This document shows, piece after piece, positions 8,096 to 16,508 of a DNA stretch of 64,000 nucleotides; position 1 is the stretch's first letter; every line of letters starts with the position of its first letter. The notes beneath the pieces are model-generated. The model was not told where the DNA came from. It saw nothing but the letters and a program-made list of their open reading frames with translations, and did not search any database. Origin of the DNA: Hymenobacter metallilatus (GTDB lineage Bacteria > Bacteroidota > Bacteroidia > Cytophagales > Hymenobacteraceae); contig NZ_RWIS01000004.1 in the NCBI RefSeq assembly GCF_003944705.1, positions 1-64,000 of the forward strand, given 5' to 3'. Made by a program: the position numbers and the translations under genes.

Positions 8096-9541
8096 CTACA
8101 GCTCAAACACGGCCAATTGCGAGGGAGCCCCAACCTCGGCATACTCCGGCCCCAGCGGCTCCAGGCGCACCCGGTAGCCGTGCTGCTGGGCTACGCCGGT
8201 GGCCCAGGCGGCAAATTGCGCCCGCGTCCACTCAAAGCGGTGGTCGGAGTGACGGAACTCGCCGGCCGCGAGGGAGTCGTAGCGCTGGTTATAGTCGGCG
8301 TTGGGCGTGGTGACGAGCACGGCGCCGGGGCGGGCCCGGGCAAATACCACCTGCTCGAAGGCGGCCAGGCGGCTTTCATCCAGATGCTCAATTACTTCCA
8401 CCACGGCGGCGGCATCGTAGCCGGCCAGGCGCGGGTCGTGGTAGAGCAGAGAGCCTTGGGTGAGGGTGAGCCGGTCCCGCTGACGAGGGGCCATTTCGGC
8501 CAGATGCAGGCGCTGCCGGGCCCGCTCCAGCTCCCGCCACGATACGTCCAGGCCCAACACATGCTCCACCGCGGGGTTTTTCAATAGGCGGCGCAGCAGC
8601 TTGCCTTCCCCACAGCCCAGATCCAGCACCCGCTTGGCCCCCAACCGCCGGATTTCCTCCGCTACCCGGTCCAGGCGCAGGTCGTGCAGGTTTTGCGACG
8701 GCGTGGCGGGTTGTTGCGTATCGACGGCCGGCTCGGCTGCACTGGCCCGTTCCGGCTCAGTCAGTAACTCCGCCCGCAACTCGTCGTTATCGGAGGCTTC
8801 GGCATCCACGGCCAGCAGGCGCTCCAGGGTGGGGTTCACAAACTCCGCAAAACGCAGGTAGCGCCGCGTGATAAACTCCCGTTCGGGGTGCCGGGGCAGC
8901 CAGTCGGCACCCCGGCGCAGCAGCTTCTCCGCTTCCTCCCGATTGATCCAATAGTGCTTGTCGCCCCGGTCCAGCACCGGAATGAGCACGTAGAGGTGGC
9001 TCAGCAGGTCGCGCAGGCGCAGGGCCGGGTGGTGCAGGCGCAGCGTGAAGTAGCGGCTGTTGCCCCATTCCGGGCGAGTGGGGTCGAGCGGGTGCGCTTC
9101 AGTGGCAATAGCGTAGCCCAGAGGCGCAAACAGGCGGTGCAGTTGCTCGGCGCTGGCCGCGGGCAGGGCCGCTACCGTAGTTTCGAGCGGCAGGAGCAGC
9201 TCAGGCAGATTGGGGCGGTCCTTGCAGGTACCATTCAGCGCGGTGTTAAACGCCTTGGCCAGGGCCGTACTCAAAAACGATGAGGCCACGTAGGGCCGGT
9301 CGTTCACGTACTGCTCCAGGGCAAACCCCTCCCCGGCCGGCCCCCGGTGGTTGCGCACCAGCCCAATCGGGTCGATGTCGAGCAGCAGGGCCGCAGTGCA
9401 GCGCTCCGCCGTGGCTTCGGGATAAAACACATGCGCCTGGCCGTAGGCAATGTCCAGGGTTTGCAGCCGGGCTGGGTTCTTGTGCAGCAAATAGCCCAGG
9501 TCGGTGGCGGGCTGATGAGTGGTGGTGATAGTAAGTAGCAT
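8096..9541 (-). CDS. hen1: Hen1, 3'-terminal RNA ribose 2'-O-methyltransferase
   Basis: The product is 481 aa from ATG at 9541; the longer frame adds 68 unrelated residues. The N-terminal half is the bacterial Hen1 N domain (LLDIDPIGLVRN, LEQYVNDRPYVASSFLS). The C-terminal half is the methyltransferase: SAM motif DLGCGEG at 307-313, metal-binding EVIEH at 392-396, and HSDHRFEWTR at 431-440. Bacterial Hen1 marks repaired RNA with 2'-O-methyl so that a ribotoxin cannot recut it, and it also supports Pnkp ligase activity. The pair is usually adjacent; here an OmpA-type gene and a SUKH remnant lie between them. Confidence 0.94.
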   Translation of the reverse strand: MLLTITTTHQPATDLGYLLHKNPARLQTLDIAYGQAHVFYPEATAERCTAALLLDIDPIGLVRNHRGPAGEGFALEQYVNDRPYVASSFLSTALAKAFNTALNGTCKDRPNLPELLLPLETTVAALPAASAEQLHRLFAPLGYAIATEAHPLDPTRPEWGNSRYFTLRLHHPALRLRDLLSHLYVLIPVLDRGDKHYWINREEAEKLLRRGADWLPRHPEREFITRRYLRFAEFVNPTLERLLAVDAEASDNDELRAELLTEPERASAAEPAVDTQQPATPSQNLHDLRLDRVAEEIRRLGAKRVLDLGCGEGKLLRRLLKNPAVEHVLGLDVSWRELERARQRLHLAEMAPRQRDRLTLTQGSLLYHDPRLAGYDAAAVVEVIEHLDESRLAAFEQVVFARARPGAVLVTTPNADYNQRYDSLAAGEFRHSDHRFEWTRAQFAAWATGVAQQHGYRVRLEPLGPEYAEVGAPSQLAVFEL

Positions 9542-9593
9542 GGCCGCTAAGGAATACAATACACAAAGCGGCAAGATACATACCCGCCGGCGG

Positions 9594-11480
9594 CTACCGG
9601 ACAGCCGCCGTATCGGTGAGGGCCAGCAGGAAGGCTTTGAGGGCGCGCTGGTCGGCGGCAGAGAGGTGGAGCTTATCGGGTGGCAGGGTTTGGTTGGGCA
9701 CGGGCAGGCCCCGGCCCTGGCCGCCGCCTTCGTTGTAGAACTCAATTACCTGCTCCAGGGTGCGGTAGGCCCCGTTGTGCATGTAGGGCGCGGTAAGAGC
9801 CACGTTGCGCACGGTCGGAATCTTAAAGGAGCGGCGCAGCTGCGGCAGCTGCACCTGGGCGTAGCGGCCTTGGTCGGCATCGAGCCGACGAGCCTTGGGC
9901 GCAGCTTCTATCCCCAGCACCTCCGACTCGGCCTCGGTGAAGCCGGGCGGCACCGTGCCGTTGAACAGGGGCGCGAAGTGGCAGGTGCCGCACTTGCCCG
10001 CGCCCATAAACACGTTGAAGCCCCGGATTTCCTCCCGGCTCAGGGCTTCCCGCTGGCCCCGAATATGCTGGTCGAAGCGGGAGTTCAGGCGCACCAGGGT
10101 CCGCTCGTAGGCGGCCAGGGCGGTCTGAATCTGCACGGGTGTAATGGCGGTGGGCTCCGCTCCTACCTCACTGCCAGGAAACGCCTGCCGGAACTGCCGC
10201 ACGTATGCGGGGCGGAGCTGGAGGCGGCGGGCGGCGGCTTCCAGGGAGCCGTGCATCTCATTGGGGTTGCCTACCACGTCGGCGGCCTGGTTTTCGAGGG
10301 TGGCGGAGCGCAAATCGTAGAACTGACCGGCCTGCAGCGCCGCGTTCAGGATGGTGGGCGTGTTGCGCTGCACGAGGCCGCCGGGCGTGAGGGTAATGTT
10401 TTTGGTCAGGCCGTCGGTGAAGGCCTTGTCGGGCTGGTGGCAGCTGGCGCAGGAGCGCCCCCCACTGCCCGACAGCACCGGATCATGGAACAGCTGGCGG
10501 CCCAGGGCTACGCGGGCCTCGGTGCGGTAGTGCTGGGTGGTAGGCGCGTAGAAATCGGGGTTGAAGGCCGCCGAATCGAAGAGCGTGGCGGCATCGGGGC
10601 GGAGGGCGCGCACTTCCTCGAAGGGCCGGATACCCAGTTGCACCTGGCAGGCCAGCAGCGCCTGGCCCAGCGGATTAGCATAGTCACGGATGAACGCCAG
10701 CCGGTCGAAATCCGCAAAATCGGGGTGCCGGTGGGCGTACTGCTCAGCCCGCCTAAGCTGGCGGCCGGCGGTGGCATACGCTGCCCGCACGGAATCGGCA
10801 GCACCCCGAGCCGGCTCGTAGCAGGCCAGCACCGGCTGCAGGGCAGCCAGGGCAGCGGCCGTTTCGGGAAAGGTAGCCGCAGGGCTCAGGGGCGTATCGA
10901 AGCCGGTGATGCCCAGGGCCACCACCCGAAACACCTGGAGCCGCAGCACGTCAAACACGTGGGCATCGGAGAGCTCCTGTACCTGCCAGCGGGTGCGGGC
11001 GTTGCTGATTTCGCGCTGCACAGCCTTTACCTCCCGTACCAGCTCGGCGCGGGAGGTGGAATCGTAGCGCGGGTACAGCAGCGTTTCCAGCACCTGCAAG
11101 CCGCCGGGCTCAAAGTCCTTGTTCTCGGCCACCTCCACCTCCCCAATGGGCGGCCCATTGAGCAGGCGGGCCGTACCAGGCATGTAGTACTCGGTGAAGG
11201 GCTCCACCCGCTTATAGAGCAGGCGGGCCACCCGGAAGCTGCGCCGCAGCGAATCGGGGGCGGTGCCGCGCCGGGCCAGGGGCAGCAGCTGGTGCTGCAC
11301 GTGGTGGTGCAGGCGGGCCAGCTCCCGGGCTACGTGCTGCTGTACCCGCCGGGCGGGGCTGGCAGCGGCGGGCGGTACCGAAGAAGCCCCGGTACGGGAG
11401 CATGCCCCGGCCAGGGCCAGCAGAGCCGCTAGCAGCAGCGGGGCGCAGGATCGGAGAGCGAGAAAAATCGGGTGAAACAT
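9594..11480 (-). CDS. Di-heme cytochrome c peroxidase/MauG-like lipoprotein
   Basis: The product is 628 aa. The ATG at 11480 is chosen because it begins a lipoprotein signal peptide (LLALAGACS). The C-terminal half is the MauG/CcpA family, with heme motifs CASCH (344-348) and CGTCH (497-501) and the usual downstream region, YMHNGAYRTLEQVIEFYN. The N-terminal 280 residues form an extra helical domain, with FEPGGLQVLETLLY resembling imelysin-like sequences. It likely acts in the periplasm on peroxide or a redox cofactor. The PhoX-like gene lies 300 bp upstream on the same strand. Confidence 0.88.
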   Translation of the reverse strand: MFHPIFLALRSCAPLLLAALLALAGACSRTGASSVPPAAASPARRVQQHVARELARLHHHVQHQLLPLARRGTAPDSLRRSFRVARLLYKRVEPFTEYYMPGTARLLNGPPIGEVEVAENKDFEPGGLQVLETLLYPRYDSTSRAELVREVKAVQREISNARTRWQVQELSDAHVFDVLRLQVFRVVALGITGFDTPLSPAATFPETAAALAALQPVLACYEPARGAADSVRAAYATAGRQLRRAEQYAHRHPDFADFDRLAFIRDYANPLGQALLACQVQLGIRPFEEVRALRPDAATLFDSAAFNPDFYAPTTQHYRTEARVALGRQLFHDPVLSGSGGRSCASCHQPDKAFTDGLTKNITLTPGGLVQRNTPTILNAALQAGQFYDLRSATLENQAADVVGNPNEMHGSLEAAARRLQLRPAYVRQFRQAFPGSEVGAEPTAITPVQIQTALAAYERTLVRLNSRFDQHIRGQREALSREEIRGFNVFMGAGKCGTCHFAPLFNGTVPPGFTEAESEVLGIEAAPKARRLDADQGRYAQVQLPQLRRSFKIPTVRNVALTAPYMHNGAYRTLEQVIEFYNEGGGQGRGLPVPNQTLPPDKLHLSAADQRALKAFLLALTDTAAVR

Positions 11481-11517
11481 GGGCAAAAAAAGCAGAAGCG
11501 CGGAAACGGACGGCAAT

Positions 11518-11546
11518 AGCCCTCCGCCGGTAGTCGACGGAGGGCT
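11518..11546. promoter_or_regulatory. Hairpin upstream of the di-heme peroxidase gene
   Basis: A nine-base stem, AGCCCTCCG and CGGAGGGCT, encloses an 11-base loop about 38 bases before the peroxidase-like start. No T-run follows on either strand, so it is not a classical terminator. It may end the upstream PhoX-like transcript or lie in the peroxidase leader. Confidence 0.3.
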
Positions 11547-11611
11547 GAGCACGGGATAGAAACCGGATAGAAATAAAGGCGTTGGGGTGAGGCTGCGTAG
11601 ATAGGTAAGCA

Positions 11612-11649
11612 CGTCATTCCGAGCCTGCGAGAAATTCAGCGCGCTGACG
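11612..11649. repeat. REP-like half element (GTCATTCCGAGC family)
   Basis: This copy begins CGTCATTCCGAGCCTGCGAG and ends in GCGCTGACG. It matches the arms of the larger element at 13407-13617. No good inverted partner is seen in the following 130 bases, although that stretch has several small self-complementary runs. Nothing else is seen between here and 11779. Confidence 0.55.
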
Positions 11650-11779
11650 TTGAGACTGGATTACATCAGCTTGCTGGATTCTTCCCGCCGCTCAGTGCGC
11701 GGCATATTGGAGTGATGCTCCGCGTAACGCCCGCCCGATGCTGCGGCCGGGCCTCTGCACCGGAGTTCCAGCAACTTGC

Positions 11780-13249
11780 TTACCGCTGCACGCCGCGCAC
11801 GATGACGACCTGGCCGCCTTCCTTGTTCTTGTTGCGGGTTTCGCTGGAGCCGTCGGCGTTCAGGTATTTATCGTCCTGCCAGGTGTGGGGGTGCAGGTTG
11901 AGCAGGAAGGTATTGGGAATGCCCACCAGGTCCGAAATATCCTGCATGGCCCCGTACTCCCAGGAACTCAGCCGCTGGTCGTTGCTCTTGTTGTACTTGG
12001 CACTAAAAGCGGCATCGGTGCGGCGGTGATTCATCTCCAGCATGGGCTTGAGCTGCTTGCTGCTAAGGCCATACTGCCACACGCGGCCATCGTGGCGGTT
12101 GTTGGCGTAGAATGAGTCCCCATCTTCCTGGATATAGACGTAGTCCTTCGTTACGCAGATGTTGTCGGGGTTCACAATGCTGTTGCCGGGGTCCACGGCA
12201 CCGTCTACCGTCACTTCCAGCTTACCTTTCAGCGCATTATCGGCCTGCATGGTCAGCTTGTACACGCGGCCCCACATGGTAAAGCCGGTTACGGGCGTCA
12301 CCTTATCCGACTGGCTTACGCCAGTGGCCGTGAAGTACACCTCCCGGCCGGCCCCGTTGCCGCCCTTGCGGTAGTCCAGGTCCTCCACGCGGGCAAACTG
12401 AATGGCGCTCTTCGCCACCGACTGGGCGGCAATCTGGGCACCAGTGGAGGTTTTGGCGTTGTCGATTTCCACGAATTCCACGTCGTACTGCTGGCCGGCC
12501 ACCATGTTGGTTTCCACCGGGTCGGCGTTGGTACGCTTCAGCATGTAGAGCTTGCCGTTGTCCAGGTCGCCCACGGTGTTGCTCACGTAGGCAATCAGCT
12601 GGCCGTTGCCGCTGTCCTCACCAATGAGGATGACGGTTTTGCCGGGAAAGGCATCTTTGGGCAGGGGCACGGCGTTTTCCATGGAGGCGTGGCCCAGGGC
12701 CGGCTTCATGCGGCTGCGGTCCTTTTTGTTTACGGCCCCCAGCGGGTCGAGGGCGTGGACCATGCTTTCGCCGTCGGTTTCGCCGGCCGTCAGGAACAGC
12801 GGGCCGAAGCCGTGCTCCTCGGGCGTAGCCAGCGTGGCCGAGCACAGCCGGAAGTTGCCCCCGTCGCCGTCGAGCAGGTACTCCCCCTTGGTGGGCTTAA
12901 AGGTTTTATCCAGGTACACTCTGGATACCGAGAACATGATTTCGTGGTTATTGAGGAGGATGTAGCCCTCCCCGTTCGGATTTTTCAGCAGGCCCGAGCC
13001 GTCGGGCTGAGCCCCGAAAATGAAGTTGGGCGACTCCGGCAGCACGTCGTCGGAGCTGATGAGGGGCAGAATTTCCAGGCTCTCGAAACCGGGCAGCGCC
13101 TTCACCAGCGCCGGGTTCACGGAGTGCGCCTTCAGCACAACCTCCGAGGTGGGGTTCGATTCGGTTTCGGAATCATTGCAGGCCCCCAGCGCCGCCAGCA
13201 GCAGCAGGGCCGGCAGCTTGGGCACGAAGGCGTAACGGTTGGAGTACAT
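11780..13249 (-). CDS. PhoX-like (DUF839) lipoprotein
   Basis: The product is 489 aa with a lipoprotein signal peptide (LLLLAALGAC, Cys near residue 24). The body matches alkaline phosphatase PhoX/DUF839 in pattern: GYILLNNHE, FTAGETDGE-like turn, GHASMENAVPLP, VILIGEDSGNGQL, VEDLDYRKG, and NPDNICVTKDYVYIQEDGD. PhoX enzymes are calcium- and iron-dependent phosphomonoesterases. The conserved Glu and Asp rich turns fit this, but substrate and activity are inferred. It is anchored to a cell membrane facing the periplasm or outside. Confidence 0.8.
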   Translation of the reverse strand: MYSNRYAFVPKLPALLLLAALGACNDSETESNPTSEVVLKAHSVNPALVKALPGFESLEILPLISSDDVLPESPNFIFGAQPDGSGLLKNPNGEGYILLNNHEIMFSVSRVYLDKTFKPTKGEYLLDGDGGNFRLCSATLATPEEHGFGPLFLTAGETDGESMVHALDPLGAVNKKDRSRMKPALGHASMENAVPLPKDAFPGKTVILIGEDSGNGQLIAYVSNTVGDLDNGKLYMLKRTNADPVETNMVAGQQYDVEFVEIDNAKTSTGAQIAAQSVAKSAIQFARVEDLDYRKGGNGAGREVYFTATGVSQSDKVTPVTGFTMWGRVYKLTMQADNALKGKLEVTVDGAVDPGNSIVNPDNICVTKDYVYIQEDGDSFYANNRHDGRVWQYGLSSKQLKPMLEMNHRRTDAAFSAKYNKSNDQRLSSWEYGAMQDISDLVGIPNTFLLNLHPHTWQDDKYLNADGSSETRNKNKEGGQVVIVRGVQR

Positions 13250-13406
13250 AGCAGGAGAAGGAGTTGGTGAAATGATGCCGCAAAGGACTTGGTCGGGCGT
13301 TATTTCAGTGTTAGCCTCTCGTTACCGAAATGCTACTTTCCAGCGCGTAATCAACTGATTTTGCTAACAGTTGCGTAACGTGGCATAGTGGATTGATTTT
13401 ATAAGA

Positions 13407-13617
13407 CCGTCATTCTGACGGCAGGAGGAATCTCGCGTGCTGACGATACCCCACCCCCGCTGTTTCGTTGCAAGGCAATTGATTAGCCAGCGGTAGAGAT
13501 GCTTCGCCTTCACTCCGTCTCTGGCTTGATGCACCACATGCGGACGCCAGATGGGCATAAGGATCTTTTCCCAACAACATCAGCACGCAATATTCCTCGC
13601 GGGCTCGGAATGACGGG
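13407..13617. repeat. MITE/REP-like element with GTCATTC arms
   Basis: The left arm (13407-13446, CCGTCATTCTGACGGCAGGA onward) and the right arm (13580-13617) are imperfect reverse complements and share the GAGGAAT core and GCGTGCTGA end. The interior also has a smaller palindrome near 13496-13527 (AGAGATGC...). No transposase is present. It fills most of the gap between the PhoX-like and T9SS cargo genes. Confidence 0.65.
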
Positions 13618-13655
13618 CTAGGATCAGGATGACGGTTTACTATCATTCCAACAAA

Positions 13656-13690
13656 CAAAAACGCCCCGGCTGCGACCAACCGGGGCGTTT
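13656..13690 (-). terminator. Intrinsic terminator of the T9SS cargo gene
   Basis: The stem AACGCCCCGG / CCGGGGCGTT is followed on the minus strand by TTTTGTTTG, about 20 bases past the stop of the 912-aa gene. Confidence 0.85.
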
Positions 13691-13710
13691 CTCATCTGCA
13701 TACCTGCCAC

Positions 13711-16449
13711 CTACCGCACTACCAGCCGGGAGCTGGCCCCATCGTCGGTGCGGAGCACGTACACGCCCGGCGTGAGGCCGGCGGTTTCCAGCTGCTGGGT
13801 GTTGCTAAAGGTCCGCACGGGGCGTCCCAGAGCATCATGCAGCGTGCCCGCCACGGGGCGGCTTAGCTGCACCCGTCCCTGTGTGGGGTTGGGGTAGAGC
13901 TGCAATGGAGCGGCATGGCGGCCCCGGGCCGTGGCCGTTACCGGCCCCCGCGTCTGGATACCGTACACCGATACCGTGCTGCTGACCTCGTTGGCGAGCA
14001 GCAGCAGGGGCTGACCCGTGGGGCTGTTTGAGCCCGAAATAAATACGATACCCTCGGGCCCCTGGTCGCCGGTGCCGCTACTGAGGCTGCGGTTATTCAC
14101 GTACTGCACCAGCTTGGGCTGGGCGGGGTCGTTCAGGTTGAACACGGCCACGCCCCCAATGCGCTCCAGGGACACGAAGGCATACGTGGTATCCCGGATC
14201 AGGCCCGTCGTTACGCCTTCAGGTTCGGGGCCTTTGTCGTCGGAGCGGTTCTTGCGGCTGGGGTTGCCGGTGGTGTTGCTGGCGTTGAAGATGGCTCCGT
14301 AGGTGGCGTCGGTGCTGGTGAGGCGCTCCAGCAGGTCGCCACTGTCGTGCACCAGGGCCCCGGTGGTGGCGTTGAAGATGCTGAACGAGCGGCCTCCGAA
14401 GGCATATATTTCGTCGAAGTCCCCGTCCCCGTCGGTGTCGCCGAGCTTGTTGGTGACGTTGAGACGGCCCAGGGCCTGGGCGTTCTTGAGCAAAGCAGCC
14501 TGGGGAAAGCGGGTAGCATCCAGCGGGTACGCCGCGTCGCCCAGGCGCACGGCTTCGGTCAGGGCCGAATACTCGCGGGCGTCGCCCTCGTTGGCCGTGA
14601 GCAGGTAGCGCTGGCCGGCCACCTCAAACGTGGCCAGGGCATCGGGCAGGCGCATACCCTTGATAGGCCAGTTGGCCAGCAGCACATCGGGGGTCTGGTC
14701 GGAGGCATCCAGCGCAAAACCGGCCAGGGAGTGGTCCTGGAAGCCTACTGGCCGCAGCGCGGTAACCTGCCGGGTAGTCAGGTCCAGGGTAGCAATGGCG
14801 TTGTTTTCCTGGAGCGTGATGTAAGCCAGGCGCGAGTCGGCGGATACGGCCACGTACTCCGGCTCCAGATCCTGGGCGACGGTGCTGGGCGCGGCCGCCG
14901 TGCCCCCGAAAATACGAATGCCCTGCTGGCGCAGCGCGGCCGCCTGGCCATTGAAACCAGTAAAGCTCACCGTCGTGACGCTGGCTTGGGTGAGACCGGC
15001 CACGCCCCCGCTAAAGTCAATCACCGACACCGAGCCCTCGGGGTCTGCGGAGTAATCCGACTTGGGCTCACCCTCGTTAGCTGTAAGGATAAGCTGGCCG
15101 TTGGGCGAGAAGGTAATCATGTCGGGCATGGCCCCCACCGTTACCTGCTTGAGAAATGCGCCGTTCTGATCGAATAACACCACCGAGCCGTTTAGCTGGG
15201 GGTCGGTGTTTTCGATGGCGCAGGCCACCACCCCACCCCGCACGGCCACCGAGTTGATGCCGCCGTAGGGTCGGATATCCACGGAAGCCACGGCCGTCAG
15301 GCTGCCGGCCGCGCCCAGGCTCAGAATATCCAGCTTGCCCCCAATGGAATTGGCGACGTACAGGCGCTGGGTGCTGGGGTCATGGGCCACAATTTCGGCC
15401 GAGTTGGTGCCGGCTGCGCCGTTCTGATAGGAAGTCAGGCGGTTGAGCGTGAGGTTGCGGGCCTGGGTGGGGGCGGCGCTTTCGTTGTCTTTGAGGTAAA
15501 CCAGCACGTCGGTCTTGCCCGCTTCCAGCGTGGCGTTGGCCGGATTCTGCAGGCGCAGCGCGAAATACTCCGCGCCCTCGGTCAGGGCATCGTCCGGCAG
15601 CGGAATCGTCAGCGTCTGGTCAGCCGCAGCCCCGGCAGGGAAAGTCAGCGTCTGGGAGGCGGCGTAGGTGAAATCAGCCCCCGCCGTGGCCGTACCCAGC
15701 CCCGCTACCAAGGCTACTTCTACGGTGGCAGCGGTAGTGGCCGAGGGGTTGGCAATGCTGACGGGAATGCTCACGGTACCCGCGTTTTCGTTGACTACTA
15801 CCGTAGCCGCGGCCAGGCGCAGCGTAGGTACTACCACGGGCGGAGTTGTTGTGCGGCTCAGCTCCACCTCATCCCAGGCGGCCCAATCGTCGTTGCCGTT
15901 TTGCTTGGCTGCCAGCCGCAGCCGCACGTGCGTAGCCGTGGCTGGCACGGCTACCGTCACAGTCTGGTAGGTGCGGGTATCCTTGCTGAGCTGCACGTAA
16001 TTTTTGGTAGCCGGCCAGGCCGTGCCATTGTCAAACGCCACGGCGTAGGCCAGGGAGTCGGAGGCGTCGAAACCGTTGCTGAAGAACTTAAACGATACTT
16101 GGTTGGCCGCGGCTGAACCGCTTTGCAGGGCTACCGGCGTGAAATCCAGGTAGTGCCACACGGGCAGGTCGTTGGTGGTGGGGTTCTGCAAATCCTGCAT
16201 ACCCCAGAGCAGCGCCCCGGCGGCCGGCACGGCCTGTACTCCGGCGCTGCCGGTAGTGCCCACATTGGCCACCGGTGCCCAGATATCGGTGAGGCTGGGG
16301 AAATTATAGGTAGCGGGCGTAGCCACAAACCCCCAGGTGTCGGTGGCCGCACTCTCGAACCCCTGGCGGAGCGTCTGGGCCAGAGCCGGGCCGTTAAGAA
16401 GCAGGCCCAGCAGCGAGAGGCTGGCCCATTTGGGTACAGGTTGTTGCAT
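13711..16449 (-). CDS. Choice-of-anchor I protein with Calx-beta and T9SS sorting domain
   Basis: The product is 912 aa and secreted. A signal peptide (LLGLLLNGPALA) is followed by an N-terminal domain of about 180 residues with jelly-roll-like pattern. A Calx-beta domain comes next (VNENAGTVSIPVSIANPS, DDALTEGAEYFALRL). The large choice-of-anchor I beta-propeller has NSAEIVAHDPSTQRLYVANS, PDMITFSPNGQLILTANEGEP and EYVAVSADSRLAYITLQENN. The C-terminus is a type IX sorting domain with LYPNPTQGRVQL and TPGVYVLR. It is therefore probably exported through the Bacteroidota-specific T9SS and attached to or released from the surface. Family members are sometimes labelled alkaline phosphatase, but no catalytic proof is visible. 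Confidence 0.9.
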   Translation of the reverse strand: MQQPVPKWASLSLLGLLLNGPALAQTLRQGFESAATDTWGFVATPATYNFPSLTDIWAPVANVGTTGSAGVQAVPAAGALLWGMQDLQNPTTNDLPVWHYLDFTPVALQSGSAAANQVSFKFFSNGFDASDSLAYAVAFDNGTAWPATKNYVQLSKDTRTYQTVTVAVPATATHVRLRLAAKQNGNDDWAAWDEVELSRTTTPPVVVPTLRLAAATVVVNENAGTVSIPVSIANPSATTAATVEVALVAGLGTATAGADFTYAASQTLTFPAGAAADQTLTIPLPDDALTEGAEYFALRLQNPANATLEAGKTDVLVYLKDNESAAPTQARNLTLNRLTSYQNGAAGTNSAEIVAHDPSTQRLYVANSIGGKLDILSLGAAGSLTAVASVDIRPYGGINSVAVRGGVVACAIENTDPQLNGSVVLFDQNGAFLKQVTVGAMPDMITFSPNGQLILTANEGEPKSDYSADPEGSVSVIDFSGGVAGLTQASVTTVSFTGFNGQAAALRQQGIRIFGGTAAAPSTVAQDLEPEYVAVSADSRLAYITLQENNAIATLDLTTRQVTALRPVGFQDHSLAGFALDASDQTPDVLLANWPIKGMRLPDALATFEVAGQRYLLTANEGDAREYSALTEAVRLGDAAYPLDATRFPQAALLKNAQALGRLNVTNKLGDTDGDGDFDEIYAFGGRSFSIFNATTGALVHDSGDLLERLTSTDATYGAIFNASNTTGNPSRKNRSDDKGPEPEGVTTGLIRDTTYAFVSLERIGGVAVFNLNDPAQPKLVQYVNNRSLSSGTGDQGPEGIVFISGSNSPTGQPLLLLANEVSSTVSVYGIQTRGPVTATARGRHAAPLQLYPNPTQGRVQLSRPVAGTLHDALGRPVRTFSNTQQLETAGLTPGVYVLRTDDGASSRLVVR

Positions 16450-16508
16450 TCCGGGAAAGGATAGGTGAAGGAATGCGCCAAAGCTACCGGGGCACTGTTA
16501 GGCCAACT

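Noticed and set aside
9519..11432. Forward frame of 637 codons opposite the di-heme peroxidase gene
   Set aside because: The reverse strand encodes both CxxCH motifs and a lipoprotein signal; the forward frame has Gly/His/Gln-rich shadow composition.
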